Source of the DNA: JAGLON01 sp041394985
Lineage (GTDB): Bacteria; Zixibacteria; MSB-5A5; GN15; JAAZOE01
Length of the DNA: 64,000 nt
NCBI GenBank assembly: GCA_041394985.1
Contig: JAWLBI010000001.1
Location: 2,728,001-2,792,000 of the forward strand
Direction of reading: 5' to 3'
A program made the translations under genes and the position numbers. Of the stretch, positions 42,452 through 50,404 are shown piece by piece; positions within the stretch are counted from its first letter, which is position 1, and every line of letters begins with the position of its first letter. Under the pieces are notes generated by a model, which did not search any database, had not been told where the DNA came from, and saw only the letters and a list, made by a program, of their open reading frames with translations.

Positions 42452-43070
42452 ATCGGTACATCTCCGCGAAGTTTTTCAATAACTGCATACCGAATCTGTG
42501 ACTTTTTTCCGGATGATATTGGACGCCGTATATGTTATCCCGCTGAACCGCCGATGTAAACTCGATGCCGTAATCGGTCGTTGCCAGGATATCATCCTCA
42601 TTTTCACAAACGACATGATACGAGTGTACGAAATAGAATCTCGACTCACCGGCCATATCCTGAAACAGTGAATCATGGTGCCGAGGATTAACCGTATTCC
42701 ACCCCATGTGCGGCACGCTGTGCTTTTTATCTGCTTTCCTAAAATCGAACTTTTTCGATACCGCGTCGAGCAATCCCAATCCCTCGGCTTTGCCCTCCTG
42801 GCTTCCCTTGCCGAGAAGCTGCATGCCGAGACAGATGCCCAACATCGGTGTTTTCTCGACCAGCGCCTTATCGCGCAGTATATCTCGTATATCCATGTTA
42901 TCGATATTCGCCATCGCCGTATCGAATGCCCCGACGCCCGGCAGAATAATATTCTCGGCGTTTTCGATTTTCGAAACCTCCGAGGTAATCTCGGACGGCA
43001 CATCGATGTGTTTGAGCATATTCTGAATCGAGCGGAGATTGCCCATGCCATAGTCGATGATTGTTATCAT
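42444..43070 (-). CDS. HisH-like glutamine amidotransferase
   Basis: A 208-residue class I glutaminase. Nucleophile Cys is in LGICLGMQLLG (~82), and the catalytic His-Glu pair in GVQYHPEKSH (~184-186). The N-terminus MITIIDYGMGNLRSIQNML matches HisH. In context it feeds ammonia to the HisF2-like and WbpG-like proteins rather than to histidine synthesis. It overlaps the acetyltransferase by four bases (ATGA) and the HisF2 gene by eight, so the set is tightly coupled. Confidence 0.9.
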   Translation of the reverse strand: MITIIDYGMGNLRSIQNMLKHIDVPSEITSEVSKIENAENIILPGVGAFDTAMANIDNMDIRDILRDKALVEKTPMLGICLGMQLLGKGSQEGKAEGLGLLDAVSKKFDFRKADKKHSVPHMGWNTVNPRHHDSLFQDMAGESRFYFVHSYHVVCENEDDILATTDYGIEFTSAVQRDNIYGVQYHPEKSHRFGMQLLKNFAEMYRYA

Positions 43071-43615
43071 GCAAGACTCCGTTCCGTGCGCATACGGATC
43101 AGCCGGGCAGGAACGCCTGCGACAACGGCATAATCCGGGACGTCTTTCGTGACAACCGAACCGGCGCCGACAATGGCCCCTTTCCCGATTGTCACCCCGG
43201 GCAAAATAACGGTTCCGACACCGATATCGGCGCCGTCGCCGACAACGATCGGTTTGAACTCGAGTTCATTGTGCATCACCGGAAGATCGGTATCACCATC
43301 GACATGATTCGACGTCAGCATTTTGACATTAGGTCCGATACCCACCGCTTTGCCGATCGTGATTCCCCCGGCGCTGTGGAAAAAACAATCCTGGCCGATC
43401 CAGGTATGGCTCCCGATTGTCATTTCGTTTCGATAATATCCCTTCAAAATCGAATTGTGCCCGATGTAGATATTATCGCCAAGTGAAATATTCTCGGGAT
43501 GAAACACGAGTACACCGGACTCAAATATGACATTTGCCCCCAGTGCCTTGAACCTGTCTCTATGAATAGCCCCGTCGCCGTGCGAGGCGAACTGTTTTAC
43601 ACTCGAGAAGTCCAT
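43067..43615 (-). CDS. Hexapeptide-repeat sugar O/N-acetyltransferase
   Basis: A 182-residue left-handed beta-helix acyltransferase. Hexapeptide repeats are visible from HPENISLGDNIYIGHNSIL through IGSHTWIGQDCFF and ITIGKAVGIGPNVKML to VVGDGADIGVGTVILPGVTIGKGAIVGAGSVV, and the PARLIR ending is typical of the NodL/VatD group. Acetylates a sugar using acetyl-CoA. Tightly linked to hisH (4-base overlap). Whether it acts before or after the amidotransferase cannot be told. Confidence 0.88.
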   Translation of the reverse strand: MDFSSVKQFASHGDGAIHRDRFKALGANVIFESGVLVFHPENISLGDNIYIGHNSILKGYYRNEMTIGSHTWIGQDCFFHSAGGITIGKAVGIGPNVKMLTSNHVDGDTDLPVMHNELEFKPIVVGDGADIGVGTVILPGVTIGKGAIVGAGSVVTKDVPDYAVVAGVPARLIRMRTERSLA

Positions 43616-43624
43616 GTAGTCATC

Positions 43625-45025
43625 CTATAACAGGCGATAGACGTCCTGAATCTTTTTCACGACCTTGTTCATATCATGATATTTCTCGACATATGCCCTG
43701 CCTCGCTGTCCGAGTTCATCGAGCATATCGCGATTGTCCAGTACATGCCTAACGACCGACTTGAGCGTGTCCGGATTAGCGGACAGAATCGGAAGTTCCG
43801 CCGGGTATTTTTCCTTCATGAAATCGCAGATCCAGGTAATAACCGGCTTCGCCATTGCCATCGTCTCAACGGACAACAGTCCGTACGAACCGCAATGCAG
43901 TTCATCAACGATCAAATCGGCCTGCTGATAATTCTGTTTTGCCTCCTCGTGAGACATTCCCTTAATCAGGCGATACTCGATATCATAATCATCCGACAAT
44001 TCATCCATGACACGCGCAACCGTTTCAGACCCCTTAATCCCGGTGTCAGTCGGGGCATGAACAATCAGGAATTTATCATTCGGTTTTCGCTCCGGATCCG
44101 GCTTGTAGGCATCGATATCGATGAGGGACGGGATAACATGGATGTGTTTGAAATAGTCCTTTACATATTCATACAGTTCATAATCGCCGACAATACAGTG
44201 ATCGACGAATCGAGACATGGCTTCCAGTTGTTCCCGGATGACTTCTTCCGGTTTCCCCTTAATTTTTATATACGGGTTCAGCTCTTTGGCCCGCGAAAGG
44301 AGTCGAATCTCACTGCCCCAGTATTGCGTCACGACTTTCTTCTTTTGCTCCTGCAATATCGGAAGATCGGAATAGTCATAGGTGAGCGTCGTCGCGAAGT
44401 GAAAATGAAAGATATCGAACTGGGGAATCATCTGGTCCGCCAGCTCCCGAGATTTTGCTATGGCATCCTCCCTGTCGGCGCAGCGAGTCAGATCGTAGAC
44501 GTAATCCGATTTATATTTGAAATAGTTCGGGTAATAACACAGTGTTTTCGATGTCATCCCGGTTTTTTTCAGCGCCTCGGAAATCGTGTAACTCTGATTG
44601 GCTATTTCATGCGTCCCCTGGAGCACCCGAAGTTTCAAAATATCCCTGGCCGGTTGCACCGCATCGGATGACTGCACCATTGTCGCCTGCAACGCCATCG
44701 TCAGCAAATTGGCCAGATAATCATCGTCCGGATATTTTATGCATGCAACTTCAAGCAAATTCCTCGCCCCGGCCAGCTGACCGGTTTCGTTCAATACTTC
44801 GCACAAATTCGTAATCGCATCTTTGTAAAACGGATCGATTTCCAGCGCCCTGGAAAAGTGCCCGGCCGCCTTCCCGAAGTGAAATTCACTGTAGGCAATG
44901 ACACCGAGATTATTATGTGCTTCTTTGCACGCGGGGTGGGATTTTATGACCTCTTCAAAGCGCGCTTTGGCCTCATCAATGCGGCCTTCCGCAAACAGGG
45001 TTTCGCCTTCGGTACAAATCGGCAT
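43625..45025 (-). CDS. TPR-fused glycosyltransferase (GT4-like)
   Basis: A 466-residue protein. The first ~95 residues are tetratricopeptide repeats (LFAEGRIDEAKARFEEVIKSH, EAHNNLGVIAYSEFHFGKAAG, AITNLCEVLNETGQLAGA). The remaining ~330 form a GT-B glycosyltransferase with a C-terminal GT4-type nucleotide-binding block: KFLIVHAPTDTGIKGSETV, DELHCGSYGLLSVETMAMAKPVI. Similar TPR-glycosyltransferases modify proteins in other bacteria (family knowledge). Start is ATG 45025, eight bases after GGAG; an upstream extension to 45115 lacks a ribosome-binding site. It heads the minus-strand sugar cassette. Confidence 0.85.
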   Translation of the reverse strand: MPICTEGETLFAEGRIDEAKARFEEVIKSHPACKEAHNNLGVIAYSEFHFGKAAGHFSRALEIDPFYKDAITNLCEVLNETGQLAGARNLLEVACIKYPDDDYLANLLTMALQATMVQSSDAVQPARDILKLRVLQGTHEIANQSYTISEALKKTGMTSKTLCYYPNYFKYKSDYVYDLTRCADREDAIAKSRELADQMIPQFDIFHFHFATTLTYDYSDLPILQEQKKKVVTQYWGSEIRLLSRAKELNPYIKIKGKPEEVIREQLEAMSRFVDHCIVGDYELYEYVKDYFKHIHVIPSLIDIDAYKPDPERKPNDKFLIVHAPTDTGIKGSETVARVMDELSDDYDIEYRLIKGMSHEEAKQNYQQADLIVDELHCGSYGLLSVETMAMAKPVITWICDFMKEKYPAELPILSANPDTLKSVVRHVLDNRDMLDELGQRGRAYVEKYHDMNKVVKKIQDVYRLL

Positions 45026-45228
45026 ATTCGTCACTCCATGACATAAAACGATACACGTATTCAGGCAGAGTTTAGCAAGAGACATGCCGGGAGGCGGAGT
45101 CGAATGCGGCCGCATAAGTATCTACATCACCGTATCTTACACAGACACCTCAAGGCGCGCACCGCTGCTCGACTTGCGAACAGGAAGAAATTTCCTTTAA
45201 GACGGGAATTAGTTTCCGGAGCCGATAA

Positions 45229-45263
45229 CAAAAAAAGGCCCCTCGCCAATGCGAAAGGCCTTT
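45229..45263 (-). terminator. Terminator after the HDOD gene
   Basis: AAAGGCC (45263-45257 on the minus strand) pairs with GGCCTTT (45240-45234), with the loop partly paired, followed by a run of T. It separates the HDOD/flagellar genes from the sugar cassette transcribed in the same direction. Confidence 0.85.
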
Positions 45264-45284
45264 GAAATGCTTTGCTGTTCTTTT

Positions 45285-46184
45285 CTACATCCCTTTGGCC
45301 ATAGCCATAAAGGTCTCGGATTTGCCATATTCCTCGCGCAGCAAGTCGGTACAATCGATCAGGTGTTCCTTTGTCGTCCCCACGAAATTGTACACGCCAT
45401 CCTCGATCGGTTCGACATAATTATTCTCTTCCGGATCGTAATCGAACGTCAGATGGGTCAGGAAATTCGCCATGGAAATCAGGTACGGCAGATTATTATC
45501 CGAATCGTTCAGCTGCGGAAAATGATGATAACTGATGGCTTCGACGAGTTTCTGCGGCAGTTTCCATTCCCGGGCAAGGAGTGCACCGACCTGAGTATGA
45601 TTATAACCGAGCACCTGCTCTTCGATAGCGTGGTCCGGTTTTTCCTTCAGCTGGTCCTTCAGTTCCTTAATTTTTTTCGCTTCTTCCGGCATATACACGG
45701 AGATAACCATTTTGCCGATATCATGAAGCATGCCGCCGGAAAACGCGGCTTCGCCATCGAATACCGCCGTCGCTTTCATTTTATGGGCAAGAAGACGAGC
45801 GGCGAATGCGGTACCGAGAGAATGTCGCCAGAATAAATCCTGATATTCCTTATCGATATTACCGCTCGAAAACGCCTCGAACACGGAGGCCGATAAGACA
45901 AGGTTTTTAATAGCCTCCAATCCAACGATAACGACAGCCTGCCGGACGGATTCTACTTCTTTGGGAAGCCCATAATAGGCGGAATTTGTCAACTTGAGGA
46001 CTTTCGCGGAAATGGCAGGATCTTCCTGAAGAATAGCGGCGACATCAAATGCCGACGTATTCGGATTATTCAACACTTTTTGAATTTGGGTAAAGACGAT
46101 CGGCGGCGTGGGTAAATTGCTGATCCCCCCGACGATTTTTCCAATCTTTGCCTCAACGCCTGCGTCTAAAACCTGCTGTGTCAT
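45285..46184 (-). CDS. HDOD domain signalling protein
   Basis: A 299-residue cytoplasmic protein of the HDOD family. The pattern LPTPPIVFTQIQKVLNNPNTSA, DPAISAKVLKLTNSAYYGLP and SVRQAVVIVGLEAIKNLVL is diagnostic for the domain (~20-215), followed by MLHDIGKMVI, an HD-like helix that retains His-Asp. These proteins act in signalling to motility, c-di-GMP or stress pathways; no output domain is attached. Its terminator follows. It is downstream of flgM-like in the same direction, with 30 bases between. Confidence 0.88.
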   Translation of the reverse strand: MTQQVLDAGVEAKIGKIVGGISNLPTPPIVFTQIQKVLNNPNTSAFDVAAILQEDPAISAKVLKLTNSAYYGLPKEVESVRQAVVIVGLEAIKNLVLSASVFEAFSSGNIDKEYQDLFWRHSLGTAFAARLLAHKMKATAVFDGEAAFSGGMLHDIGKMVISVYMPEEAKKIKELKDQLKEKPDHAIEEQVLGYNHTQVGALLAREWKLPQKLVEAISYHHFPQLNDSDNNLPYLISMANFLTHLTFDYDPEENNYVEPIEDGVYNFVGTTKEHLIDCTDLLREEYGKSETFMAMAKGM

Positions 46185-46214
46185 ATGTTACACTGTCTCC
46201 CTCGCCGTCTGTGA

Positions 46215-46589
46215 TTAACCGATGAAGTCGTCGGTTATTCGTCGCGCGATCTCAGTTTTGACTTGGGGAGAATCATAATGGCCCGACTGCATTCTTTCCC
46301 TGGCCTGTTCAACCTTATCGGCTCGTATCTCCGACTGCAGCGCCTCTTCCGTATATGCCGACAACAAGTCAGGCAATTCGGCAGGCGGCGGTGTATTCGA
46401 TTTTTCAATCTCGTTCTGGGCTTTCACGGCGTTTTTCTCTTCCGCCATCTTTCGTCCATGCTGCGAGATTTCGATCGAATCCGTTTTGTTGAACTTATCA
46501 ACCGGTATCGGGCCGGTTTCTGTCCCTTGTCTTCTCTCCTCGTTCGGCCCCAGGGGCCGTCCGCTGTTTTCCGTAGGTCCTATCTTCAT
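46215..46589 (-). CDS. FlgM-like anti-sigma-28 factor
   Basis: A 124-residue, mostly disordered protein. The DSIEISQHGRKMAE block and the C-terminal RADKVEQARERMQSGHYDSP...ARRITDDFIG match the FlgM sigma-28-binding helices (pattern RxxKVxxxRxxIxxGxY). FlgM holds FliA until the hook is built, then is exported. N-terminal half is longer and less conserved than usual. Ribosome-binding site GAGGTG before ATG 46589. Its place among late flagellar genes supports the call. Confidence 0.78.
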   Translation of the reverse strand: MKIGPTENSGRPLGPNEERRQGTETGPIPVDKFNKTDSIEISQHGRKMAEEKNAVKAQNEIEKSNTPPPAELPDLLSAYTEEALQSEIRADKVEQARERMQSGHYDSPQVKTEIARRITDDFIG

Positions 46590-46646
46590 ACCTTTTCACC
46601 TCTATTATATCCTATCGACGGTGAAAAATCCATTCTTTAGGTAAAA

Positions 46647-47099
46647 CTAACTTTTCTTGTCCACGAATTGCGGTGACGCATTCGCTTCCTTTATATATCT
46701 TACTATTTTAGTAGACTTTTGCAATTGCTGTAATTCTTCTTTCACCCGCAGATATTTCCCCGTGGCATACTCTTCATTCTCTTTTACCAGGTTAATATTT
46801 TTACGGATCAAAGTCGAGATACTTTGGGCAATTTTCTTCACTTCCGGAGCCGTCGCTGCCAGTTGGAATAATTTCGGATTCCCCTGTTTCAATGCGGCGA
46901 TTTTTTGCTCCGACGCATTGATACGCTTCTGACACCGCTCGATTTCGGTGTATATATCAAGGAGCTTTTCTTCTTTCTCGAATCTGATCAGATCTTTCTG
47001 TTTATCTATGAGGATGTAAAGTGATTGATAAAAGGAATACTCCTCCTTGAGCACGCGCAAGAGTTCCTGTTCCAGATTGCTGATTGCGTTATATTCCAT
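46647..47099 (-). CDS. FlgN/FliT-like flagellar export chaperone
   Basis: A 150-residue all-helical protein with an N-terminal long helix pattern (LEQELLRVLKEEYSFYQSLYILIDKQKDLI) similar to FlgN-family chaperones, which bind hook-filament junction or cap subunits. It follows fliS by 12 bases, the position of fliT in enterobacteria, so it may serve FliD. Distinct from the second FlgN-family gene at 60023. Confidence 0.65.
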   Translation of the reverse strand: MEYNAISNLEQELLRVLKEEYSFYQSLYILIDKQKDLIRFEKEEKLLDIYTEIERCQKRINASEQKIAALKQGNPKLFQLAATAPEVKKIAQSISTLIRKNINLVKENEEYATGKYLRVKEELQQLQKSTKIVRYIKEANASPQFVDKKS

Positions 47100-47110
47100 T
47101 TCAATGCTCC

Positions 47111-47593
47111 TTAGGCAGACAATGTCAATCCCTGTTTCAACGGTTTTGTCTGATTATTCTTCCCGTCTTGAGATGCAATCCGGACACCGTTCGATTTCCC
47201 TGCAGCGGTTCCGGCGGCTGTCTGCTTGTCCTGTTCTTTGAGGCCGTCCCATCCCTCTTTAATTGTCTCCAGCAGGCCCCGAATCGTATCCAATAGATCC
47301 AGAGATTTGCTGGCCACGGCCAAATCAAGTTGCTCTATCATGAAGGCATATAATTGCCCCAACTTCTCCGCGATCTCGCCGCCTTTTTCCATATCAAGTG
47401 TGGTGTACAGATGCACGATACACTTGCGAGCCCTCTCGCAGGCCGTGCGCCCTTCGATGAATCGCTCGGACTCAAAATGGCCCCGAGCCTTCTTGATATA
47501 GTCGATCGTGCCTTTATAGACCGTCAGGATTAAATCCAGTTGAGACATAGCCAAGGTGCTGTTTTCTTTATATGTATTGTATCCGTTATTCAT
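47111..47593 (-). CDS. fliS: Flagellin chaperone FliS
   Basis: A 160-residue helical protein; first ~125 residues match FliS (YNTYKENSTLAMSQLDLILTVYKGTIDYIKKA, then RKCIVHLYTTLDMEKGGEIAEKLGQLYAFM). FliS binds the C-terminus of flagellin in the cytoplasm and prevents early polymerisation. The last ~35 residues form a Gln/Gly/Lys-rich tail not usual in short FliS. It starts one base before the fliD gene ends. Confidence 0.9.
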   Translation of the reverse strand: MNNGYNTYKENSTLAMSQLDLILTVYKGTIDYIKKARGHFESERFIEGRTACERARKCIVHLYTTLDMEKGGEIAEKLGQLYAFMIEQLDLAVASKSLDLLDTIRGLLETIKEGWDGLKEQDKQTAAGTAAGKSNGVRIASQDGKNNQTKPLKQGLTLSA

Positions 47594-49921
47594 TTATTTC
47601 TTCCCCAGGATGCTGCTCCAGTTTGATGAAATACCTTCAAGCTGTGATTCCAAATATGATCCCATAGTTTGCATTTCGGAAATCAGCGTCTCCATCGCAG
47701 TAAATTGCAGTTGCAGTGTTTCGCGCCGCAAATCAAGCCGCTCATCGAGACGAGATATCTGATCCTCGAAATCGGCGATCTGTGCCTCGAGGGCACTGAC
47801 TTTTCTGCTGATGACGCCGCCATCCGATTTGGTAATACTGTCAAGGCGGTCGCGCATCACGGACGCTACGCCTTTCGTAATTGTAATTGTGCCTTCACTA
47901 CCGGTCAGTAGATCCGCATCGGCAAGCGTAATCTCCAGACGAAGGCCCGCTGCATCGGTATCATCGTCCGCAACCAGCATTCTGCCCGTGCCTGTCGCGG
48001 CCTGCCCGTTAATCGTGCCTTCGACATCGCGACCCGCCCGTACATATCCTTCGGACAGATTCAAATCGGCAAAGGCCGATTGCGAAACCGACGTGAAGAG
48101 CTCCACTTTCGACGCACTACCATAGGTAGACGAATTAATCTTGATGTACCCCTGATCACTGCCGACGTCGACCCATTCGACTTTCACACCCATATTGCCA
48201 ATCTTGTCATCATTGTCAATCCGGGTCTGAAGCTCGTTTACCAGATCCGCCGATGAACTGTATGTCCGGGCCGTCAGTTCGATGACGTCGGACACGCGCC
48301 CGTCGACGCGCAACTGAATGTTATTGTAAGAGTCGGATATTACAAGATTCTGTACGGATGGATTGTACATGTTCGAACCCTGGAAATATCCCTTGGTCGC
48401 CACCTGTGTGATATCGACTTCGAACGTATCACCCCCGGTGATGTTGTCCGCGCCGTTTATGAAGTTGATGCCGCTTGAATCGGAATACCCGCTGTCGACA
48501 AACAGCGACATGACCGATTCATAGTCCGCTTCCAGAGCTGCCGAGAGCTTGGATGAGGACTCCAGTTTCAATTTGCCGTCGCCGTCCATACGAATACCGA
48601 TGGCCGACAACGCATTCATGTTCTTTTCGAGTCCGGCAATCGGCGTACTGACGAGTCCCGCCAGACGCGATTGAATCGTCTGAAGGGTCAAATCGCCCAT
48701 AAGAACGCCCGATTCCCCGGTATCCTCGTTATACTTATTCTGGGAATCAATGAAGTCAATGACATCGTTATACGCCTTGATAAACGTCTCCAGCTTACTG
48801 GTGACTCCGCTGGAATTGAAACCGGTACTGATGGTCACCGGACCGGTTTCAGCTGTCGTGACATCCTTGACTTCTATGGACATCCCCGGAATGACATCGT
48901 CAAACGTATTTGTACCCGAAGTTATGATAATGGGCGATGCCCCGTTTGTTGAGCTGCCCATCGAAATCTGTGCATCCGTCGCCTGCTGTAATAACGGCGC
49001 GAACGTCGATACGGTAAACGTATCTCCGGCCGTCAAGTCACCATCGGCAAAGGACAGCTTCAGGCCATCGGGTCCGATGACCTCGGTATCTGACTGAGAG
49101 ACGACGATCGAACCGGAATTCGTCCCGTCTGTCCAGTCAATAGTAATATTGCCGTTGCCGACCGTCTGAGAACCATTTCCGGCAACAGTAAAGGTGTACT
49201 TCTTATTCGTCGCTCCCGTAAACGCCGCGGTCGCCCCCAGCGTCACTGCCGACGTCGTCGACGTGGCGAATCTCTGTATTTCCGGATTGTCGAAACTCGA
49301 GTTTTCGAAATCCAGTTCGTCGCCGTCGGTCAGATCGGACGTAAACGAAATCGTGTTTTCCGCCCCGGTCTTTCTCCCGGTCAGGAGCAGACGATACGAA
49401 TTAGAATCGGTTCCGTCATTCACGATTGATGCGGTGACTCCCGCCTTGGCATCATTGATTGCGTCTTTGATGCCGATGAGAGAGTTCTGCCCGTTTTCAA
49501 TGTTAATGATCGTCGGACTGGCATCTCCGACCGCGATTGTGATCGTACCGGTTCCGAATGTCGTCGACGTCGGATCATCGAAGCCCTGAGAGGCTACCTG
49601 ATGATTCTGAGCGAGCGACAGGACATTCATCGAGTATGTACCGGCACCAATAGCGGAATCGGCGGATGCGGTGAGAATATCACGGTTGGAAACAGTGACC
49701 GTTGCGTCCGAGAACGAGCCTTTATTATTCAGCGTATTCATGCTCGTCTGGAGAGCGATCAGCTTGGCGGCAAGAGCCTGGAAGTTCGTCACTTCCAGCG
49801 TCTTCGCCGACACCCGATTCTCCATGAGCACTGCTGGCTGGCGTTCCGCCGAAATTAACGCATCGATAATTTCGGTCGTATTCAGACTTGACGCCAGGCC
49901 GTCAATCGTTGAAATCGGCAT
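47594..49921 (-). CDS. fliD: Flagellar filament cap protein FliD (large)
   Basis: A 775-residue filament cap, longer than the ~470 of E. coli. N-terminal FliD_N (~1-105, STIDGLASSLNTTEIIDALI), hook-IN-type repeats (~120-320, e.g. GDASPTIINIENGQNSLIGI), then FliD_C with VRAGRDVEGTIN and a final coiled coil QIADFEDQISRLDERLDLRRE ending in LEGISSNWSSILGK. It caps the tip and lets flagellin fold. Ribosome-binding site AGGAG before ATG 49921. Confidence 0.92.
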   Translation of the reverse strand: MPISTIDGLASSLNTTEIIDALISAERQPAVLMENRVSAKTLEVTNFQALAAKLIALQTSMNTLNNKGSFSDATVTVSNRDILTASADSAIGAGTYSMNVLSLAQNHQVASQGFDDPTSTTFGTGTITIAVGDASPTIINIENGQNSLIGIKDAINDAKAGVTASIVNDGTDSNSYRLLLTGRKTGAENTISFTSDLTDGDELDFENSSFDNPEIQRFATSTTSAVTLGATAAFTGATNKKYTFTVAGNGSQTVGNGNITIDWTDGTNSGSIVVSQSDTEVIGPDGLKLSFADGDLTAGDTFTVSTFAPLLQQATDAQISMGSSTNGASPIIITSGTNTFDDVIPGMSIEVKDVTTAETGPVTISTGFNSSGVTSKLETFIKAYNDVIDFIDSQNKYNEDTGESGVLMGDLTLQTIQSRLAGLVSTPIAGLEKNMNALSAIGIRMDGDGKLKLESSSKLSAALEADYESVMSLFVDSGYSDSSGINFINGADNITGGDTFEVDITQVATKGYFQGSNMYNPSVQNLVISDSYNNIQLRVDGRVSDVIELTARTYSSSADLVNELQTRIDNDDKIGNMGVKVEWVDVGSDQGYIKINSSTYGSASKVELFTSVSQSAFADLNLSEGYVRAGRDVEGTINGQAATGTGRMLVADDDTDAAGLRLEITLADADLLTGSEGTITITKGVASVMRDRLDSITKSDGGVISRKVSALEAQIADFEDQISRLDERLDLRRETLQLQFTAMETLISEMQTMGSYLESQLEGISSNWSSILGKK

Positions 49922-49952
49922 TTCGTCTTACTCCTATGTAATTGCACTATCC

Positions 49953-50336
49953 CTACGCCATATGATCAAAGACCAGACCGAGGACCTCCTGCAGATGGCT
50001 CCTCAGTTTGAGAATCTGATCCGGCGGTATCTGACGCACTATTTCCCCTGAATCACGGTCGGATATCGTAATCACCATGCTGTCTGTCTCATCATCAGTA
50101 TCGAAACCGATATTGAAATTTCCCCAGCCGGCATATTCACTAAGACTTTCGACCGCCTTTTCTAATTCATCCTTGCTAATCGTAGGACTTTCAGCAACCG
50201 TCGACGCGCTTTGTTCGAACACGTCCTTCAGTTGCGCCTTTTCCACCGGAACATCCGTTTTCCCGGCGCTACGTCCTATGTTTGTCGCCGCATTCGGTTT
50301 CAGCCCCGCAGTGGAATTAGTGGGTTCCATCTGCAT
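49953..50336 (-). CDS. flaG: FlaG family protein
   Basis: A 127-residue protein; the last ~70 residues match FlaG: LEKAVESLSEYAGWGNFNIGFDTDDETDSMVITISDRDSGEIVRQIPPDQILKL. FlaG influences filament length. N-terminal half is low complexity. It lies between fliC and fliD, 68 bases after the flagellin stop, with a GC-rich hairpin in between. Confidence 0.88.
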   Translation of the reverse strand: MQMEPTNSTAGLKPNAATNIGRSAGKTDVPVEKAQLKDVFEQSASTVAESPTISKDELEKAVESLSEYAGWGNFNIGFDTDDETDSMVITISDRDSGEIVRQIPPDQILKLRSHLQEVLGLVFDHMA

Positions 50337-50367
50337 GATTTCACCTCATGGCTTTGCGGGTATTCGA

Positions 50368-50386
50368 GGAGGCGACAAGCGCCTCC
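50368..50386 (-). other. GC-rich hairpin between fliC and flaG
   Basis: 7-bp stem GGAGGCG/CGCCTCC with a five-base loop, 18 bases after the flagellin stop, without a U-tract. Likely a 3' stabiliser or partial terminator that lets flagellin exceed flaG-fliD-fliS. Confidence 0.4.
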
Positions 50387-50404
50387 CCGAAAACCACGTT
50401 ATTA

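Noticed and set aside
41684..43070. hisF and hisH as a histidine biosynthesis pair
   Set aside because: HisF-like protein lacks Asp11 and both are packed with a WbpG-like amidotransferase and sugar genes; no other his genes nearby.
43676..44671. 331-codon plus-strand frame opposite the TPR-glycosyltransferase
   Set aside because: Antisense shadow of a gene with clear TPR and GT4 motifs; no ribosome-binding site or family pattern.
46300..46330. GCCGATAA on the minus strand as a second sigma-28 promoter
   Set aside because: Lies inside the flgM-like gene and has no TAAA at the required 15-base spacing.
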